DNA from: Bradyrhizobium liaoningense
Lineage (GTDB): Bacteria > Pseudomonadota > Alphaproteobacteria > Rhizobiales > Xanthobacteraceae
DNA: 64,000 nt
Direction: 5' to 3'
NCBI RefSeq assembly: GCF_018130955.1
Contig: NZ_JAFCJM010000006.1
Coordinates: 1-64,000, forward strand
Part shown: positions 54,092-63,075 of the stretch, one piece after another
Layout of the letters: every line of letters starts with the position of its first letter
How positions within the stretch are numbered: position 1 is the stretch's first letter
The notes under the pieces: generated by a model
Told to the model about the DNA's origin: nothing
What the model saw: the letters and a program-made list of their open reading frames with translations, nothing else
Databases searched by the model: none
Made by a program: the position numbers and the translations under genes

Positions 54092-54916
54092 TCATGATCC
54101 GGAACTTCGCCACGCCCGCGCCGCAGCGGCGACGACGGCGAGCGTGGCTTTGGTGCCGTCCGCCTCGCCTTTCTCGAAGTCGCCTTCGGTCTGCGCCATC
54201 GAGTTCGTGACGTGCGCGAAGCAGACGATCGAGTTGCCGCTCGTCGTACCGAAAGCGTAGAGGGCCGCGGCCTCCATCTCCACGGCGAGCGTCCCCAGAT
54301 TGCGCGCTCGCGCGATCGCCGCTTCAGTCTCGCGATACGGAGCATCTGTCGTCCAGGTCGAGCCGCGATGCAGTTTCTCCGGCAGCGATTGGCTCGCCCG
54401 CTCGACGCGATCCAAAAGCGATACGTCAGGTGCTGCAGCGAAAGTCGAGCCAGGCAGGTAGTGATAACTCGTCCCCTCGTCGCGCAGCGCGCGGTCGATC
54501 AGGACGAAATAGGGAGTCGGTCCGATGGGATTGATCTGGCCCGCCGAGGTGACGCTGATGAGCAACCGGCAGCCCGAAGCGAAGAGCTGTTCGGCGACCA
54601 GGACGGCGAAGGGGGCGCCGACCGCGCAGCCGACAATTCCGACCTCGCCGATGCCGTCGAGATCGAAGGCCAGAAGCTCGGTGTGATAGCAGGCCCAACC
54701 TTCGTGGATGCGGCCGGTGTCGGTCCGCTTGAGGTGACGGACGACGTCACCGTCCGGATCGAGCAGGCAGATTTCGGGCACTGCGACAAGCGGCAACTGC
54801 CTCTGCCGGCGCGCCTCCCTTAACAGGGATTCAGGCCGGAACACCGAGGGCGCCTTGTGATCCTTGATGCCGACGATTGGCCACGCGGGTTCCGTGCGAT
54901 GAGGCTGATCATCCAT
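54092..54916 (-). CDS. Nucleoside phosphorylase superfamily protein
   Basis: A 274-aa protein of the PNP/UDP family. Visible features: CAVGAPFAVLVAEQLFASGC and LISVTSAGQINPI in the substrate pocket, DAPYRETEAAIARAR, and the ribose-binding VEMEAAALYAFG. It should cleave a nucleoside or related N-glycoside with phosphate; the base is unknown. It lies tail to tail with nothing and about 90 bp from the operator of the ArsR pair. Confidence 0.8.
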   Translation of the reverse strand: MDDQPHRTEPAWPIVGIKDHKAPSVFRPESLLREARRQRQLPLVAVPEICLLDPDGDVVRHLKRTDTGRIHEGWACYHTELLAFDLDGIGEVGIVGCAVGAPFAVLVAEQLFASGCRLLISVTSAGQINPIGPTPYFVLIDRALRDEGTSYHYLPGSTFAAAPDVSLLDRVERASQSLPEKLHRGSTWTTDAPYRETEAAIARARNLGTLAVEMEAAALYAFGTTSGNSIVCFAHVTNSMAQTEGDFEKGEADGTKATLAVVAAAARAWRSSGS

Positions 54917-54937
54917 GATGCACCTGACGAGTTTGTC

Positions 54938-55606
54938 TCAAGCCGCGGATTCGATCGGCAGGCCTGCGGCCTTCCACTCCGGGTAACCGTCCTCAAGACG
55001 GCGAATGCGATAACCGCGCGCCCTTAGCGCCGCCACGGCCTCGAACGAAAGCACGCAATAGGGCCCGCGACAGTAGGCGATCACTTCACGGCCTTTCGGC
55101 AACTCGCTCAAACGTCTTTCCAGTTCGGGCAGTGGAATGTTGAGCGCCCCCGGTAGATGGCCAAGGGCGAACTCATCGTCGGGCCGCACGTCGAGCAACG
55201 TAACCAGGTCGTCCCGCAATCGCGCGACCAGATCGTCACGCGAGACGGGCTCAAGCGCATCACGGGCCTGGAAGTAATCGGTCACAACACGACCGATCTC
55301 GGCGACATTCCGTTCACCGACGCGCCCCAGCGCTTTGATCAGCGTGACCACTTCGGCATCGCCGGCGAGACGATAGAGGATGTGTTTGCCGCGACGCTCG
55401 GTCTCGACGAGACGCGCGCGCCTCAAGATCTGCAGGTGCCGCGACGTGTTGGCGAACGTCACATGTGCCCGAGCCGACAGTTCCTCGACGGTGCGTATCC
55501 CCTGCGCAAGGTGCTCCAGGAGCTCAAGACGGTGAGCATGGCCGAGCGCCTGCGCCACTTGGGCAAGATTTTCATAGATGGCCTGTTTTGGTCCCGAGCT
55601 TGACAC
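54938..55606 (-). CDS. ArsR-type repressor fused to rhodanese domain (BigR-like persulfide sensor)
   Basis: The 222-aa protein has an N-terminal winged helix (HRLELLEHLAQGIRTVEELS, HVTFANTSRHLQILRRARL) and a C-terminal rhodanese domain with LLDVRPDDEFALGHLPGALN and the active-site loop YCRGPYCVLS. Related regulators sense reactive sulfur species and repress sulfide-detoxifying genes. Here it is divergent from an MBL dioxygenase gene with one palindrome between them. The two sensing cysteines of BigR are not both visible in the winged helix, so sensing may use the rhodanese Cys. Confidence 0.85.
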   Translation of the reverse strand: MSSSGPKQAIYENLAQVAQALGHAHRLELLEHLAQGIRTVEELSARAHVTFANTSRHLQILRRARLVETERRGKHILYRLAGDAEVVTLIKALGRVGERNVAEIGRVVTDYFQARDALEPVSRDDLVARLRDDLVTLLDVRPDDEFALGHLPGALNIPLPELERRLSELPKGREVIAYCRGPYCVLSFEAVAALRARGYRIRRLEDGYPEWKAAGLPIESAA

Positions 55607-55624
55607 GACGCTCCTTCAATATAT

Positions 55625-55646
55625 CATTCAGCAGATCGATTGAATG
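55625..55646. promoter_or_regulatory. Putative operator between arsR-rhodanese and the MBL gene
   Basis: CATTCA (55625-55630) and TGAATG (55641-55646) form an inverted repeat with a 10-bp spacer, framed by TTCAATATAT and TATCTATC. It sits in the 73-bp divergent intergenic region, the expected place for the repressor site. Confidence 0.55.
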
Positions 55647-55679
55647 TATCTATCGTTTCTTGCGAGGGAGTGCAAGTCC

Positions 55680-56420
55680 ATGATTCTTCGCCAGTTCTTG
55701 CATAGCGATCCAGTCGGTATCTCCTACCTTTTCGGCTGCGGCGGCAAGGCCGCCGGCGCGGTCGTCGATCCGGTTGGCGATATTCAGCCCTACCTGCAGG
55801 CCGCCGACAATGCCGGCATGCGGATACATTTCGTCATCGATACCCATGTCCATGCCGATCACCTGTCGGCGGGCCGCGCGCTCGCGGCCGCAGCGGGAGC
55901 CGAGTACGTGCTCTCGACGGAGGCTGGCGTATCGTTCCCGTACAAGGCAGTGAGAGACAGGGAGGTTCTTCCGCTCGGCAATGTGTCGGCGACGGTGATG
56001 CACACGCCTGGTCACACGCCCGAGCACATCTGCGTCCTTGTGACGGACCGAACACGCGCCGACGAGCCGTGGTTCGTATTAACCGGACACACCCTCATGG
56101 TCGGCGATCTCGGCCGCACCGAACTTGCGGCGAGCGCGGAGGAAGGCGCGAGGCAATTGTTCAAGAGCGTGCGAAGACTGAAGGAGCTCCCCGACTACGT
56201 CGAGGTGCTGCCGGGCGCCTATGCGGGCTCGGTCTGCGGTCGCCGCCTGAGCGGCAAGCCATCATCCGCAATCGGCTTCGAGAAGCGGCACAATCAGGCG
56301 TTTAAGATCGAGGACGAAGCCGAGTTTGTCCGGTTCATGGTCGCCGAGATTCCGCCGGCACCACCGGAAGCCGCGAAGATCAGGGCGGCAAACTCAGGCA
56401 CGGCCACGGCGGCGGCCTGA
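55680..56420 (+). CDS. Metallo-beta-lactamase fold persulfide dioxygenase-like protein
   Basis: The 246-aa protein has the metal motif THVHADHLSAG, further ligands in MHTPGHTPEHICV and GDLGRTELA, typical of ETHE1/Blh-like persulfide dioxygenases, which oxidise glutathione persulfide to sulfite with a mononuclear iron. The ATG at 55680 follows GAGGGAG. It is the first gene of a forward operon with an MFS transporter, a GFA protein and a cysteine desulfurase. Confidence 0.85.
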   Translation: MILRQFLHSDPVGISYLFGCGGKAAGAVVDPVGDIQPYLQAADNAGMRIHFVIDTHVHADHLSAGRALAAAAGAEYVLSTEAGVSFPYKAVRDREVLPLGNVSATVMHTPGHTPEHICVLVTDRTRADEPWFVLTGHTLMVGDLGRTELAASAEEGARQLFKSVRRLKELPDYVEVLPGAYAGSVCGRRLSGKPSSAIGFEKRHNQAFKIEDEAEFVRFMVAEIPPAPPEAAKIRAANSGTATAAA

Positions 56421-56424
56421 TCTC

Positions 56425-57684
56425 ATGGCCGAGGCTGTAAGCGGTCCACAGACTGCTCCGTCTGTCCGACTGGGGCTGAAAGAGAACTGGCCGCAGTTCG
56501 CCTTGCTTGTCCTGATCAACGCCTTCGTCGGCGGAATGGTCGGAATCGAGCGGACGGTCGTGCCGCTGATCGGCTCCGAGGAGTTCAAGATCAGTTCGAC
56601 GACGCTCGTCGTTTCCTTTATTGTCAGTTTCGGCGTAGTGAAGGCCTGCGCCAACCTGGTCTCCGGCCAGCTTGCCGATGCTTGGGGACGCAAACCTGTT
56701 TTGATCCTCGGCTGGCTCGTCGGGCTGCCGGTGCCGTTCATGATCATGTGGGCGCCGAGCTGGGGATGGGTCATCGCAGCAAACGCCCTTCTCGGCATCA
56801 ACCAAGGTCTTGCCTGGTCGATGACCGTGATCATGAAAATTGATCTCGTCGGGCCGAAGTCGCGAGGGCTTGCCGTCGGCCTGAACGAGTTCGCCGGCTA
56901 TCTTGCGGTCGGCGTGACCGCCTTCCTCACCGGATATCTTGCGTCGGAGTACGGGCTGAGGCCGGCGCCGATCTACCTTGGCGTAGCCTACGCCGTCCTT
57001 GGCGCCGCTCTGTCGATTCTGCTGGTGCACGATACCCGGGAACACGTCCGGCTGGAGACTGCGGCGCATGCGCGTCAAGCGTCTCCGCTCAGCTTCCGGG
57101 AGATATTCGTCCTCACGTCGTTCGGAGATCGCAATCTGTTCGCCGCTTCGCAGGCCGGGCTTGTCAACAATCTCAATGATGGGATGAGCTGGGGAATCTT
57201 TCCCCTGTTCTTCGCGTCGTTCGGCCTCCACGTCGATCGCATCGGCATACTGAAGGCCGTCTATCCGGCGACCTGGGGCATCCTGCAGATCGCCACCGGC
57301 CCTCTTTCCGATCGGTGGGGCCGCAAGGGACTGATCGTGGCCGGCATGTGGGTGCAGGCCGCGGGCTTGTTCCTGACCGCCGCAACAAACCGTTTCGAAT
57401 GGTGGCTTGTCGGCAGCCTGCTTCTCGGGCTCGGCACCGCCATGGTGTATCCGAGCCTGATCGCCGCCGTATCCGATGCCTCGCATCCAAGCTGGCGGGC
57501 GCGCTCACTCAGCGTCTACCGCTTCTGGCGCGATCTCGGCTACGCGATCGGGGCGCTGTCGGCCGGCATCATCGCCGACCTGTTCGGCATGGCCTGGGCG
57601 ATCGGAACGATCGGCGCTCTGACCTTCCTGTCGGGGGCGATCGTATTCGTCGCCATGGAGGCCAGACCCGGAGCACGACAATGA
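56425..57684 (+). CDS. MFS transporter in the sulfur operon
   Basis: The 419-aa protein has 12 membrane helices, with the MFS loop GQLADAWGRKPVLILGWLVG between helices 2 and 3 and GPLSDRWGRKGLIVAG between helices 8 and 9. It starts 4 bases after the dioxygenase stop and overlaps the next gene by ATGA. Substrate unknown; context suggests a sulfur compound. Confidence 0.87.
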   Translation: MAEAVSGPQTAPSVRLGLKENWPQFALLVLINAFVGGMVGIERTVVPLIGSEEFKISSTTLVVSFIVSFGVVKACANLVSGQLADAWGRKPVLILGWLVGLPVPFMIMWAPSWGWVIAANALLGINQGLAWSMTVIMKIDLVGPKSRGLAVGLNEFAGYLAVGVTAFLTGYLASEYGLRPAPIYLGVAYAVLGAALSILLVHDTREHVRLETAAHARQASPLSFREIFVLTSFGDRNLFAASQAGLVNNLNDGMSWGIFPLFFASFGLHVDRIGILKAVYPATWGILQIATGPLSDRWGRKGLIVAGMWVQAAGLFLTAATNRFEWWLVGSLLLGLGTAMVYPSLIAAVSDASHPSWRARSLSVYRFWRDLGYAIGALSAGIIADLFGMAWAIGTIGALTFLSGAIVFVAMEARPGARQ

Positions 57685-58070
57685 GCGAGACTTTTTCAGG
57701 ACGCTGCCTCTGCGGGGCGGTGCGTTTCGAGGCGCGAGGCCGGCCGAAAGGAGTCTTCTGGTGTCACTGCGATAGCTGCCGCCGCCATTCCGGTGCCCCT
57801 GTCAGCGTGTTTGTCGGGTTCGAGAACGACGCTGTCACGGTGATCGAGGGCACCATTACCACGTTCAAATCATCGCCGAGAACCACACGCGGCTTCTGCT
57901 CCCGCTGCGGCTCGACGCTGACCTGCGCTACCGTGCATTTTCCGACGGAGACGCACTACCACGTCGGCGCCTTCGACCGGGCGTCGGAGCTGCAACCCGG
58001 CAAGCACTTTTTCGCCAATGAGCAACTGCCATGGCTGCGGCTCAACCACACGCAGGAAGAAGACAAGTGA
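57681..58070 (+). CDS. GFA-family (glutathione-dependent formaldehyde-activating-like) protein
   Basis: The 129-aa zinc protein shows GRCLCGAVRFEARG, WCHCDSCRRHSGAP and GFCSRCGSTLT, the Cys-rich zinc sites of the GFA family. Members bind glutathione adducts. In this operon it may act on a glutathione conjugate of a sulfur compound, which is inference. Confidence 0.85.
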   Translation: MSETFSGRCLCGAVRFEARGRPKGVFWCHCDSCRRHSGAPVSVFVGFENDAVTVIEGTITTFKSSPRTTRGFCSRCGSTLTCATVHFPTETHYHVGAFDRASELQPGKHFFANEQLPWLRLNHTQEEDK

Positions 58071-59200
58071 CGGCGACGATGCGGCAGATCTATCTCGATT
58101 ACAACGCGAGCACACAGGTTGATCCAGCCGTGGCGGAGGCGATGCGGCCATTCTTGGACGACGCGTTCGGCAACCCCTCCAGCGGCCATTGGGCCAGCGC
58201 GCCGGCGAAGGCCGGGCTGGATCGTGCGCGCAGCCAGGTCGCCGCGCTCCTCGGTGCCTCACCTGACGAGATCGTATTCACCAGCGGCGGCAGCGAAGCA
58301 AACAATCTGGCAATCAAGGGAGCGTTCCTTGCGCTGAACCGCCAAGGGGCGCACATCATCACCTCTGCAATCGAACATCCCGCTGTTCTTGCTCCCTGCC
58401 GGTTTCTCGAGCGGCTCGGCGGTTCGGTCACATACCTTCCGGTGGATCGAACAGGGCTGATCGATCCTGAGGATGTGTGCCGCGCCATTACGCCACAGAC
58501 GCTGCTGATCAGCATCATGCACGCCAACAACGAAGTCGGTACCGTCCAGCCGCTCGCGGAAATCGGCGCGATCGCGCGGCAGCATGGAATCCGCTTTCAT
58601 ACCGACGCAGCGCAATCGGTCGGGAAAATCCCAACCAAGGTGAATGAACTCGGCGTCGATATGCTGACGATCGCCGGTCACAAGCTCTACGCCCCGAAAG
58701 GCGTCGGTGCGCTTTATGTCAGGCGAGGCATTGAACTTGAGCCGTTGATCCACGGTGCTGGTCACGAATCGGGCCGGCGCGCCGGAACCGAGAGTGCCCT
58801 GCTCGCAGTTGGGCTGGGGACGGCCTGTGCGATGGCGGCAGACCTTGTACCGATGAACCGCATTGAGGCCTTGCGCGATCGCTTATGGCAGGCGCTGCAG
58901 GACAGGTTCGGCGAAGGCGTTACGCTCAACGGCCATCCCACGCGTCGCTTGCCCAACACCCTCAACGTATCGTTCGTTGGCAGAATAGGCGCGGACATCT
59001 TGGGGCAGTTGCGTGATGTCGCAGCATCGACGGGTTCGGCGTGCCATTCGGGGAAGATCGAACTCTCACCGGTTCTCGCGGCCATGCGCGTGCCCGAGAA
59101 GATCGGAATGGGAGCAATCCGCTTCAGCCTGGGAAGGCAAACGACAGTCGACGAGATCGACCAGGTGGTCGCACGCCTGGCCGCGAGCGCGGCGGTCTGA
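58067..59200 (+). CDS. Cysteine desulfurase (NifS/IscS-like)
   Basis: The 377-aa PLP enzyme takes sulfur from cysteine as a persulfide. Motifs: YLDYNASTQVDPAVAEAM, HVHANN-type segment ISIMHANNEVGTVQPL, TDAAQSVGKIP, the PLP lysine in TIAGHKLYAPKGVGALYV and the persulfide cysteine in ASTGSACHSGKIELSPVL. The GTG at 58067 overlaps the GFA stop (GTGA). It has no iscU, iscA or sufE next to it, so it serves the sulfur operon and not general cluster synthesis. Confidence 0.88.
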   Translation: MTATMRQIYLDYNASTQVDPAVAEAMRPFLDDAFGNPSSGHWASAPAKAGLDRARSQVAALLGASPDEIVFTSGGSEANNLAIKGAFLALNRQGAHIITSAIEHPAVLAPCRFLERLGGSVTYLPVDRTGLIDPEDVCRAITPQTLLISIMHANNEVGTVQPLAEIGAIARQHGIRFHTDAAQSVGKIPTKVNELGVDMLTIAGHKLYAPKGVGALYVRRGIELEPLIHGAGHESGRRAGTESALLAVGLGTACAMAADLVPMNRIEALRDRLWQALQDRFGEGVTLNGHPTRRLPNTLNVSFVGRIGADILGQLRDVAASTGSACHSGKIELSPVLAAMRVPEKIGMGAIRFSLGRQTTVDEIDQVVARLAASAAV

Positions 59201-59204
59201 TCGT

Positions 59205-59822
59205 CTACCGCTTCATCGCCAGCACAAGAGCTGGTTGGCTCGCGCCATCCTCCACAAGGTGGATGTCCATGCCGGCACGTTCGAGCGCTGCGGATACGTC
59301 GACCAGCGCGGGAAAGCTGTAGATTTCCGGCGGGAAAGACGCGATGGCTTTCGAGTCTGCGTTCGTCCGGAACAGCAGTCCGAGACGGCCTCCCGGCTTC
59401 AGCACGCGCGCGATCTCCCGCAGCGACGTCTCGACGTCTTTCCAGAAATAGAGCACGTGGACGCACTGCGCCTTATCGAACACGCCGTCAGGAAAAGGTA
59501 GCGATTCCACTCCAGAGTGGACGACTTCAACGCGAGCGGCTTCGATGAGGGGCCGGGTCCGTTGCTCCGCGATCTCGACCATCAGCTCAGAAGGGTCTAC
59601 CCCGACGATGTGGCCCTGAGGAGCTCGCGCAGCCAATTCCGTCAGGCTGCGGCCGTGGCCGCATCCCACTTCTAGAATATGATCGGCCTGCTCAATGCGG
59701 AGCGCATCCATCACGCGCAAGTTCTGGCTCCAGGTCTCGCGGGCCATGATGAAGGCAATTAGCCGGCCCAACAGGCCTCGCGCATTTCGCGCGTGTTCGG
59801 CGATAAACTGCGGACGACGCAT
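59205..59822 (-). CDS. SAM-dependent class I methyltransferase
   Basis: The 205-aa protein has motif I ILEVGCGHGRSLTELAARAP, the acidic VGVDPSELMVEIAE and motif IV DKAQCVHVLYFWKD. The ATG 59822 follows GGGAAGGC and is preferred over an upstream extension. It converges on the desulfurase gene with a 4-bp gap. The substrate (possibly a thiol or metalloid given the context) is not defined. Confidence 0.85.
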   Translation of the reverse strand: MRRPQFIAEHARNARGLLGRLIAFIMARETWSQNLRVMDALRIEQADHILEVGCGHGRSLTELAARAPQGHIVGVDPSELMVEIAEQRTRPLIEAARVEVVHSGVESLPFPDGVFDKAQCVHVLYFWKDVETSLREIARVLKPGGRLGLLFRTNADSKAIASFPPEIYSFPALVDVSAALERAGMDIHLVEDGASQPALVLAMKR

Positions 59823-60479
59823 CTGCCTTCCCTTGGACTCAACAACCTCATGACAGAATGCCTTAGCTCTGCAGAAGCGGCTCGCCGAAAATGAAATGCG
59901 GCTAGTCGTTTTTGAAAACACTATCATAGATCAATGCGTTGGACGCCGTCTGAGGCGGCGCGTCCCGCGGCGGGCTGGCTGCTTGCGGAGTGGGCAAAGT
60001 ACCGCTTCGGCATTTTCCGAACATTAGCCGGCGATTACGATCCGCCAATGCAGTCCGCTATGGATCACGAACCGAACTGGCGGGTGGGCGGCTCTTGAAT
60101 GCGGAGCGGACTTGTATGGCTGGCGCACTTAAGGGGGAGGAGCGGCGCCTGGACCGAATGTGTCTTCCTGATCTCTGACGGTATCTGAAGCTCTGTGCCA
60201 GTGCGAGCTGCGTTAGTCCTGATTACGCATGGGGCGCGCCATCCAGTCGATAGACTCCGATAGGTAGCGGAATTGCTAGTGCTTGTGAGGAGCAAAATTT
60301 TCCTGTGAATTCAAGACCACAAAATTGCGGCGGGTATACCGTCGGCATTTGTCCGTCAGGCTTGAAGAATTGTGCTTGCAAATCAACGACGATACGCTGT
60401 CCGAAATGATAGAGTGGGAGTGAGGGGCGGTGGCGTTCAATCTCGACTAACGCTCCGGGAAGGCGGCGCCGCGTAGATC
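59823..60479. other. Intergenic stretch with repeat R2
   Basis: No gene is named here. The right part is repeat R2, whose open frame ends 52 bases before the HNH gene. Confidence 0.4.
60246..60427 (+). repeat. Paralogous segment R2 (pair with 52241-52426)
   Basis: The frame reads KFSCEFKTTKLRRVYRRHLS, then LCLQINDDTLSEMIEWE and a TGA, after an upstream in-frame TGA. R1 has the same residues with changes of coding type. It directly precedes the HNH nuclease gene. Confidence 0.7.
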
Positions 60480-61379
60480 ATGGGATTTGGGGTATTCATC
60501 CATCGATCGGACTCGATCTACGATGACAGCCCAGCTGAACAATATCAATTTCCCAGTCAGTATCTCCGTCGTGTTGAAGCCTGCATCGGTGATTGGATAA
60601 TCTATTACGAACCGAGCAAGGTAGCCGAGACGCGCGGCTACTTCGCGATAGCTCGGGTTCAGCAGGTTATCCCCGACCCCGGTACTTCGGGGATGTATCT
60701 CGCTCTGATCGAACCCGGAAGCTATCTGGATTTTGCCAATCCGGTCCCCTTCAACGGGCCGACAGGTCCAGTTGAGCGCGGTGTCCTCAATGAACAGGGA
60801 CGAATTTCAGGACGCGCTCAGTCGGCCGTCCGTCCAATCTCTCCCGACGATTTCAACAGAATATGCGAACGTGGTCTCGCGGAGAATGCGCCGATGCTGC
60901 CACGGCGCGATGGTGACATCCGGTCGTTCGATCTCAACGAGAATCAGGTGCCATTTGCGTTCGAACAGCAACGCGACCGCGTTAGCCTGACGGTGTCGAG
61001 AGTTTTGCGTGATCGAGTTTTCCGCCGCATCGTGCTTCGCGCCTATGATGAGCGCTGCGCGATCACCGGGCTGAAGCTCATCAATGGAATGGGGCGTGCG
61101 GAAGTTGCGGCTGCTCACATACGGCCAGTTGAAGAAAACGGGCCAGACATCATCAGCAATGGCATAGCTCTTTCTGGCACCGCGCATTGGATGTTTGATC
61201 GTGGCCTCATCAGCTTGGCGGACAATTTAGAGATTTTGATCTCGCGCCAGACAAACGATCTGGACGGGGTGCGGTCGATCATCAACAAGACGGGCCACGC
61301 ACGAGCGCCTCAACGGATATCGGATCGCCCACATCCACATTTCCTAAGGTGGCACCGTGAGTATTGCTTCAAGCAATAG
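60480..61379 (+). CDS. HNH endonuclease with N-terminal EVE/PUA-like domain
   Basis: A 299-aa protein. The N-terminal half (GDWIIYYEPSK...GYFAIARVQQVIPD...LIEPGSYLDFANPVPF) has the order of strands expected of an EVE/PUA-like base reader. The C-terminal nuclease has RCAITGLKLING, AAHIRPVEENGPDIISNGIA and SGTAHWMFDRGLISL, the HNH metal-finger motif of McrA-like enzymes. Combined domains suggest a modification-dependent restriction nuclease; the reader identity is inferred from pattern only. The ATG at 60480 is used; there is no partner methylase. Confidence 0.8.
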   Translation: MGFGVFIHRSDSIYDDSPAEQYQFPSQYLRRVEACIGDWIIYYEPSKVAETRGYFAIARVQQVIPDPGTSGMYLALIEPGSYLDFANPVPFNGPTGPVERGVLNEQGRISGRAQSAVRPISPDDFNRICERGLAENAPMLPRRDGDIRSFDLNENQVPFAFEQQRDRVSLTVSRVLRDRVFRRIVLRAYDERCAITGLKLINGMGRAEVAAAHIRPVEENGPDIISNGIALSGTAHWMFDRGLISLADNLEILISRQTNDLDGVRSIINKTGHARAPQRISDRPHPHFLRWHREYCFKQ

Positions 61380-61390
61380 GCTCATAGTGC

Positions 61391-61458
61391 GTAGGGTGGA
61401 TTGCCGCTAGGCGTAATCCGCCACATATGGCGGGTTACGCTTTTCGCTAACCCGCCCT
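61391..61458. repeat. Rhizobial palindromic intergenic repeat
   Basis: The GTAGGGTGGATTGCC...GTAATCCGCC unit is followed by GGCGGGTTA (61429-61437), TTTTC loop region and TAACCCGCC (61448-61456), a perfect 9-bp stem. Such repeats are widespread in Bradyrhizobium. Placed between two convergent genes it may also end transcription. Confidence 0.75.
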
Positions 61459-61465
61459 GCGGACC

Positions 61466-62725
61466 CTAGCCGGTGGCGCCAAACGTCCCATAGGGCGCGG
61501 TCAGCGAACTGTAGGACGGGCTCTTGATGATGTTGTGCAGGTTTCTGCGGCGGGCGCCCATGTTGCCGCCGTCATAGAGCGGGAAACACATGGCGTCGTT
61601 CATCAATTCCGCCAGCGGGTGCATGTCGGTGTAGCTGTCGACGCCGACCAGCCGCATGGCGTCATAGACGACGTCGACGCAGGTCTCCGAGCAGAACACC
61701 TTTGTCATCACGGCAAGTTCGTGCTCTTTGCCTTTGGAAAGATCGTATTGCTGGCAGGCTTTCCAGGTCAGGTAGCGGCATGCCTCGATCTTCATCTTCA
61801 TGTCGGCGAGCATGTAGCCCACGGTCGGATATTCGATGATCGGATGCGGGCCGGAGCGGGCGTCGCTTTTCGCAAATTCGACCGCATGGTCGAAGGCGGC
61901 GCGCATCACGCCGACGCAGGCCGCACCGATCAGCGCCGCGGTCCAGGCAAAATTCGTGGAGACGATCTCGATGCCGTCGCCCGGCTTGCCGATGATATTG
62001 CCAGCGGGAACGCGGACATTCTCGAACTTCATGCGCGGCGATATCGTGGCCCGGTGTCCGGCCGTGTCGAGAATTCCGGTCACCTTGACGCCCGGCGCGC
62101 TGCCGGGGACCATGATCACGGCGAGGGATTCCTGGGCGTTCTTGTTCGGGTCGGTGCGGCAGACCACGGCGTAGAGATGGCAATTCTTGCCGTCCCAGCC
62201 GGTGCCGTTGGTGGTGTAGTGCTTTTCGCCGTTGATGACCCATTCGTCGCCCTCGCGAATGGCGAAAGTCTTGACGCCGTAGCGCGGGTCGGGCGCGTCG
62301 AAATTTGCGCCGCCCGTCACCTCGGTGAAGGCGAGTGCGCCGAGCAGCGATCCGTCCCTGATGAAATCGGGAAGGAAGCGGCGCTTCTGCTCGTCGGTCC
62401 CGAACATGATGATTGGCTTGACGCAAAGCCCGGTCCCGAGCATCGCGCTGGGGACGTTGACGTCGACGACGCACAATTCCTCCGCGGCGACCGCAAAGTC
62501 GAGCGTCGAGATGTCCATGCCGCCGACATCCTGCGGAAACAGTCCTTTGACGAATCCCGCGTCCACCGCCTGCTTGTGGAACGGACGGATGGCATAGAAG
62601 CGGTCCTCGGGCTTGGCGTGCTTGCGAATCGTCGGACGGACGTCCCTGAGGACACCGTTGGCGAAGGCGCGCGCACCGTCCCGCAGGGCGATTTGATTTT
62701 CGTTGAGCCTGAAATCGATAGCCAT
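61466..62725 (-). CDS. Acyl-CoA dehydrogenase
   Basis: A 419-aa FAD enzyme. The N-terminal helical domain begins MAIDFRLNENQIALRDGARA; the FAD-binding middle has LGALAFTEVTGGANFDAPDP and YTTNGTGWDG; the C-terminal domain contains RLVGVDSYTDMHPLAELMND. It oxidises an acyl-CoA at the alpha-beta position, passing electrons to ETF. The ATG at 62725 has GAGG 6 bases upstream; the longer frame to 63064 covers a repeat. The catalytic glutamate is not identified with certainty. Confidence 0.88.
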   Translation of the reverse strand: MAIDFRLNENQIALRDGARAFANGVLRDVRPTIRKHAKPEDRFYAIRPFHKQAVDAGFVKGLFPQDVGGMDISTLDFAVAAEELCVVDVNVPSAMLGTGLCVKPIIMFGTDEQKRRFLPDFIRDGSLLGALAFTEVTGGANFDAPDPRYGVKTFAIREGDEWVINGEKHYTTNGTGWDGKNCHLYAVVCRTDPNKNAQESLAVIMVPGSAPGVKVTGILDTAGHRATISPRMKFENVRVPAGNIIGKPGDGIEIVSTNFAWTAALIGAACVGVMRAAFDHAVEFAKSDARSGPHPIIEYPTVGYMLADMKMKIEACRYLTWKACQQYDLSKGKEHELAVMTKVFCSETCVDVVYDAMRLVGVDSYTDMHPLAELMNDAMCFPLYDGGNMGARRRNLHNIIKSPSYSSLTAPYGTFGATG

Positions 62726-62901
62726 CGCGACCTCGCAAGAATGATTGAATGCACCATTCTTGCACCGCGACGACGCGTGTTCTTGGCGAGGAGGGACAAA
62801 ATAGTTGACTGGGAGCGCACGGGTCGCTCGGGCGGGGTCGGCGCACCGCGCAACTAAAGCGTCGTGGCGTTTAGTTGAATCGCGTGTCCGCAGGCTCCGT
62901 T

Positions 62902-63075
62902 CACCTCTCCCCAGCGGGGAGAGGTCGATTTTCGCCTCGCGATGCGCAGCATCGTCGAGTGCAAATCGGGTGAGGGGGTGCTGAGCAACGTGAGACCGTA
63001 ACCCCTCACCCGGATTGCTCTGGACGATGCTTCGCATCGCCATGCGCAATCCGACCTCTCCCAAGGGAGAGGTGG
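62902..63075. repeat. Large palindromic intergenic repeat with terminal CCTCTCC hairpins
   Basis: CCTCTCCCCAGCGGGGAGAGG at the left and CCTCTCCCAAGGGAGAGG at the right flank GCATCG/CGATGC stems and a GGGTGAGGGG/CCCCTCACCC arm in the middle. The whole can fold into a long hairpin. This type of element is common in Bradyrhizobium genomes and may be a REP-like or MITE-like unit. Confidence 0.75.

Noticed and set aside
56380-57486. Reverse frame opposite the MFS gene in the sulfur operon
   Set aside because: Antisense shadow of a 12-helix transporter; composition is charged and motif-free.
52241-60427. R1 and R2 considered as attachment-site or flanking direct repeats of a mobile island
   Set aside because: The match is imperfect, the substitutions look codon-structured, and no integrase or tRNA is near either copy.
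61535-62857. 440-codon forward frame opposite the acyl-CoA dehydrogenase
   Set aside because: It is the antisense of a gene with clear acyl-CoA dehydrogenase motifs and has a high-GC shadow composition.
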